Below, piece by piece: positions 61,001 to 64,000 of a stretch of 64,000 nucleotides of DNA (position 1 is the first letter of the stretch; every line of letters starts with the position of its first letter). The DNA comes from Zeus faber (taxonomy: Eukaryota > Chordata > Actinopteri > Zeiformes > Zeidae), in contig OY482861.1 in the NCBI GenBank assembly GCA_960531495.1, positions 2,294,001-2,358,000 of the forward strand. The letters are read 5' to 3'. Under the pieces are notes generated by a model, which saw nothing but the letters and a program-made list of their open reading frames with translations, was not told the origin of the DNA and did not search any database. Position numbers and translations under genes: made by a program.

Positions 61001-61890
61001 TGGGACAGGTGACCGACCACAAAGGGAACTTTGATATAGGGAATGTACTTTGGGAATTAGACAGATGGAAGGTGCAATACAGGGAAAAACTGATTGTCTC
61101 TTTCGGGGAAAAATTTGATCAAAGCCTACTACCTGAGTGGCGAGGCATGCTCAAAGAGAAAGGACCCAAGGGGCAGGATGATGCCCTGAACTTCCTCCTG
61201 TGCCTTAGAGGAAAATTCCCCACCATCCAATCAGTGAAAACCAGAGACTGGTATAGATTACTCATTTCAAAGATTGTGACAATTCCAGCTTCAGAAAAGG
61301 CCTGGTCAAGGATATTTCCTGGCTATTCAATTAGAAATATATGGAACAACATGGAAATCCCTTTTGCCACATCAGCCATCTTCCACCTGGATTTCAAGAT
61401 AAGGCACAGGAGGATTTTTACTGGCATCATCCTGCATCAAATACACAAAGACTTGCACAAGAGGGAGTGTGCGGTCTGCATGGAAGAAGCAGAAGACATT
61501 GAGCACCTGTTCCTTAGGTGCACGGCCCTCACGAACTATAGGGAGAGGGTCAAGAGCCTACTGGTGGAACATTGTGGCCTTAGGAGACTAACAGGGCTTA
61601 CATGGGACTGGGCCTACATGTTTGGCCCCCCCCCCAAAACAAAGAGTCCAACGGAAAACTTACTGATAAACACTGTGCTGGCATTTGCCAGGCGCGCAAC
61701 ATGGACAAGAAGGAACTTGGCACTATATGAGGGTAGAGACGTAAGCATACAAAGCCTCTTTGGAAACTCACTAAAAGCCCACCTATCGTTGGTATATGGA
61801 GGAAACAAAGACCTTTTTGTAAGCCAATTCATGCAACAAACTACCCTACTCCAGGAAACTGAATGCCACTCTCTCTCCTTCGCATTCTGA
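58096..61890 (+). pseudogene. LINE ORF2 (endonuclease-reverse transcriptase), copy 2, same in-frame stop
   Basis: Same 1,264-codon frame as copy 1, with the same TAA (59038-59040) and the same YADN catalytic box (60154-60165). Two differences from copy 1 were seen. One is a C-to-A change at 59216 beside an A-run, making KKTQN into KKNQN. The other is a T-to-G change at 61334 turning Ile to Arg (GYSIINIW to GYSIRNIW). Endonuclease landmarks and the C-terminal zinc motif are kept. Sharing both disabling changes with copy 1 shows they predate the duplication. Confidence 0.92.
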
Positions 61891-62016
61891 TAGGATAGAG
61901 AATGGGAGAAAAAGGGAAAACATGTATTTCCCAAGTGTTTAAAAATGTTTTCTTGGCATAATTGTTACTGTTGATGATTCTGTATTTTTATATTAAAAAA
62001 AAAAAAAAAAAAAAAA

Positions 62017-64000
62017 TGTGTTTTTCGAGTTATGATAATTTTCATCAAAGTCTACACATGTGGGAAAAAACGCATTTTCAGCCGATTTAAACGTCGAAAA
62101 GGCGGATCGGTTAAACGCTTCAGCCATTACTCTGTGACAGTGTCAGGCAGTTTAAATACAATGATAAACTAGTATGTGCTACTAAAGTCTTGTTTGTCAA
62201 CCAGTTTTAGGCCCATATAAAATGTATTTTTCGAGTTTGATAATTTTCATCAAAGTCTACACGTGGGAAAAAACGCATTTTCAGCGGATTTTAACGTCGA
62301 TTTGGCGGAACGGTTAAACGCTTCAGTCATTACTCTATGTGACAGTGTCAGACAGTTTAAATACAATGATAAACTAGTATGTGCTGCTAAAGTGTTGTTT
62401 GTCAACCAGTTTTAGGCCCATATAAAATGTATTTTTCGAGTTATGATCATTTTCAGAACTTTGGACGATTTGCTGTCTAGCTGAATTAGAGAAACACCGA
62501 ACCATTGTCTCTTTGTAGGTGCATGATTCAGAATACTGCAGTACAGCATAGAAATTTAATTAATATGATGAACTATTATGTGCTTCTTAAGTGTTTCTCA
62601 CAGAGTTCTAGGCCCATCTAACATGTATTTGTGGAGTTATGATCATTTTCAGAATTTTGGACGATTTGCTGTCTAGCTGAATTAGAGAAACACCGAACCA
62701 TTGTCTCGTTGTAGGTGAATGATTCAGAATGCTGCAGTACACCATATAACTTTAATTAATATGAGAAACAATTATTTTGCTTCTTAAGTCTTTCTCAAAG
62801 ACAGTTTAAATTCAATGATGAACTAGTATGTGCTGCTAAAGTCTTGTTTGTCAACCAGTTTTAGGCCCATATAAAATGTATTTTTCGAGTTATGATAATT
62901 TTCATCAAAGTCTACACATGTGGGAAAAAACGCATTTTCAGCCGATTTAAACGTCGAAAAGGCGGATCGGTTAAACGCTTCAGCCATTACTATGTGACAG
63001 TGTCAGGCAGTTTAAATACAATGATAAACTAGTATGTGCTGCTAAAGTGTTGTTTTTCAAACAGTTTTAGGCCCATTTAAAATGTATTTTTCGAGTTATG
63101 ATCATTTTCAGAACTTTGGACGATTTGCTGTCGAGCTGAATTAGAGAAACACCGAACAATTTTCTCTTTGTAGGTGCATGATTTTGAGTGCTGCAGTACA
63201 CCATATAACTTTAATTAATATGAGGAACAATTATGTGCTTCTTAAGTCTTTCGCAAAGACAGTTTAAATACAATGATAAACTAGTATGTGCTGCTAAAGT
63301 GTTGTTTGTCAACCAGTTTTAGGCCCATATAAAATGTATTTTTCGAGTTATGATCATTTTCAGAACTTTGGATCGTTTGCTGTCTAGCTGAATTAGAGAA
63401 ACACCGAACCATTGTCTCTTTGTAGGCGCATGATTTAGAATGCTGCAGTACACCATATAACTTTAATGAATATTAGGAACTATTATGTGCTTCTTATGTC
63501 TTTCTCAAAGACAGTTTAAATACAATGATAAACTAGTATGTGCTGCTAAAGTCTTGTTTGTCAACCAGTTTTAGGCCCATATAAAATGTATTTTTCGAGT
63601 TCTGATAATTTTCATCAAAGTCTACACATGTGGGAAAAAACGCATTTTCAGTCGATTTAAACGTCGAAAAGGCGAATCGGTTAAACGCTTAAGTCATTAC
63701 TCCATGTGACAGTGTCAGACAGTTTAAATACAATGATGAACTAGTATGTGCTGCTAAAGTGTTGTTTGTCAACCAGTTTTAGGCCCATATAAAATGTATT
63801 TTTCGAGTTATGATCATTTTCAGAAATTTGGACGATTTGCTGTCTAGCTGAATTTGAGAAACACTGAACCATTGCCTCTTTGTAGGTGCATGGTTTAGAA
63901 TGCTGCAGTACACCATATAACTTTAATTAATATGAGGAACAATTATTTGCTTCTTAAGTCTTTCTCAAAGACAGTTTAAATTCAATGATGAACTAGTATG
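62017..64000. repeat. Composite satellite array, right block, runs off the window
   Basis: The block duplicates 48784-50767 with few differences, such as GTCGAGCTG versus GTCTAGCTG near 63133 and TTTAAATTC versus TTTGAATTC near 63980. It starts with a partial A monomer directly after the LINE poly(A). Confidence 0.95.

Larger units (their letters stand above)
56585..62016 (+). mobile_element. Tx1-like LINE, copy 2 (product of segmental duplication)
   Basis: Same length, ends, poly(A) length (22 bases, 61995-62016) and satellite junctions as copy 1, at a constant offset of 13,233 bp. Two independent insertions would not share the same partially deleted monomer and the same poly(A) length. It is therefore a duplicate at DNA level. 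Only four differences were seen from copy 1. Confidence 0.92.
42027..64000. repeat. 13,233-bp tandem segmental duplication (satellite plus LINE)
   Basis: From about 42027 onward each base matches the base 13,233 bp later with very few differences, up to the window end, where 64000 aligns with 50767. Left of 42027 and 55260 the match stops, although both flanks are satellite. The first unit is therefore 42027-55259, and the second runs from 55260 past the right edge. Within the LINE I saw four substitutions in 5,432 bp (44294, 44316, 45983 and 48101 against 57527, 57549, 59216 and 61334). Confidence 0.92.

Noticed and set aside
43352-62016. Two independent insertions of the same LINE
   Set aside because: Identical junctions, equal poly(A) length, matching satellite flanks and shared disabling changes at a constant offset show one insertion followed by DNA duplication.

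Overview
The window looks like teleost fish DNA. It carries an L2 LINE with the tail usual in fish, a fish-type Ty3/Gypsy element, a Tx1-like LINE, hAT remnants, CA microsatellites and intron-bearing gene debris, and it has no bacterial gene organisation. This is a repeat-rich, probably heterochromatic interval. I found no intact host protein-coding gene and no RNA gene.

Layout. 1-10165 is a purine-rich minisatellite built on GATTGAAAGAAA-like units, split by an internally deleted L2 LINE on the minus strand (5936-8411). A CA microsatellite follows, then a short, broken Ty3/Gypsy element with two LTRs and a 5-bp target duplication (10364-12767). From 12773 to 27092 lies unique-looking DNA full of debris: a Tigger-like transposon edge, a SANT-like exon, a palindromic MITE between 30-bp direct repeats, an L2/SINE tail, a decayed multi-exon SGNH-hydrolase-like gene, a retroviral fragment, a nested inverted repeat, and a hAT transposase fragment with a matching terminal inverted repeat.

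From about 27093 to the end the DNA is one satellite array. It mixes 206-bp (A), 252-bp (B) and 196-bp (C) monomers that share one module, arranged in several nested higher-order repeats. Two 5,432-bp copies of the same Tx1-like LINE sit in it, at 43352-48783 and 56585-62016, exactly 13,233 bp apart and in identical satellite context. They are therefore copies made by tandem duplication of LINE plus satellite, not two insertions. Both share one in-frame stop in ORF2 and a YADN in place of YADD in the reverse transcriptase, so the element was probably already dead when it was duplicated.

The genes here do not form a pathway. What the window shows is genome dynamics: satellite expansion by unequal exchange, element insertion into tandem repeats, and amplification of an inserted LINE by its host satellite. 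Family assignments rest on motif recognition from memory; no database search was possible.
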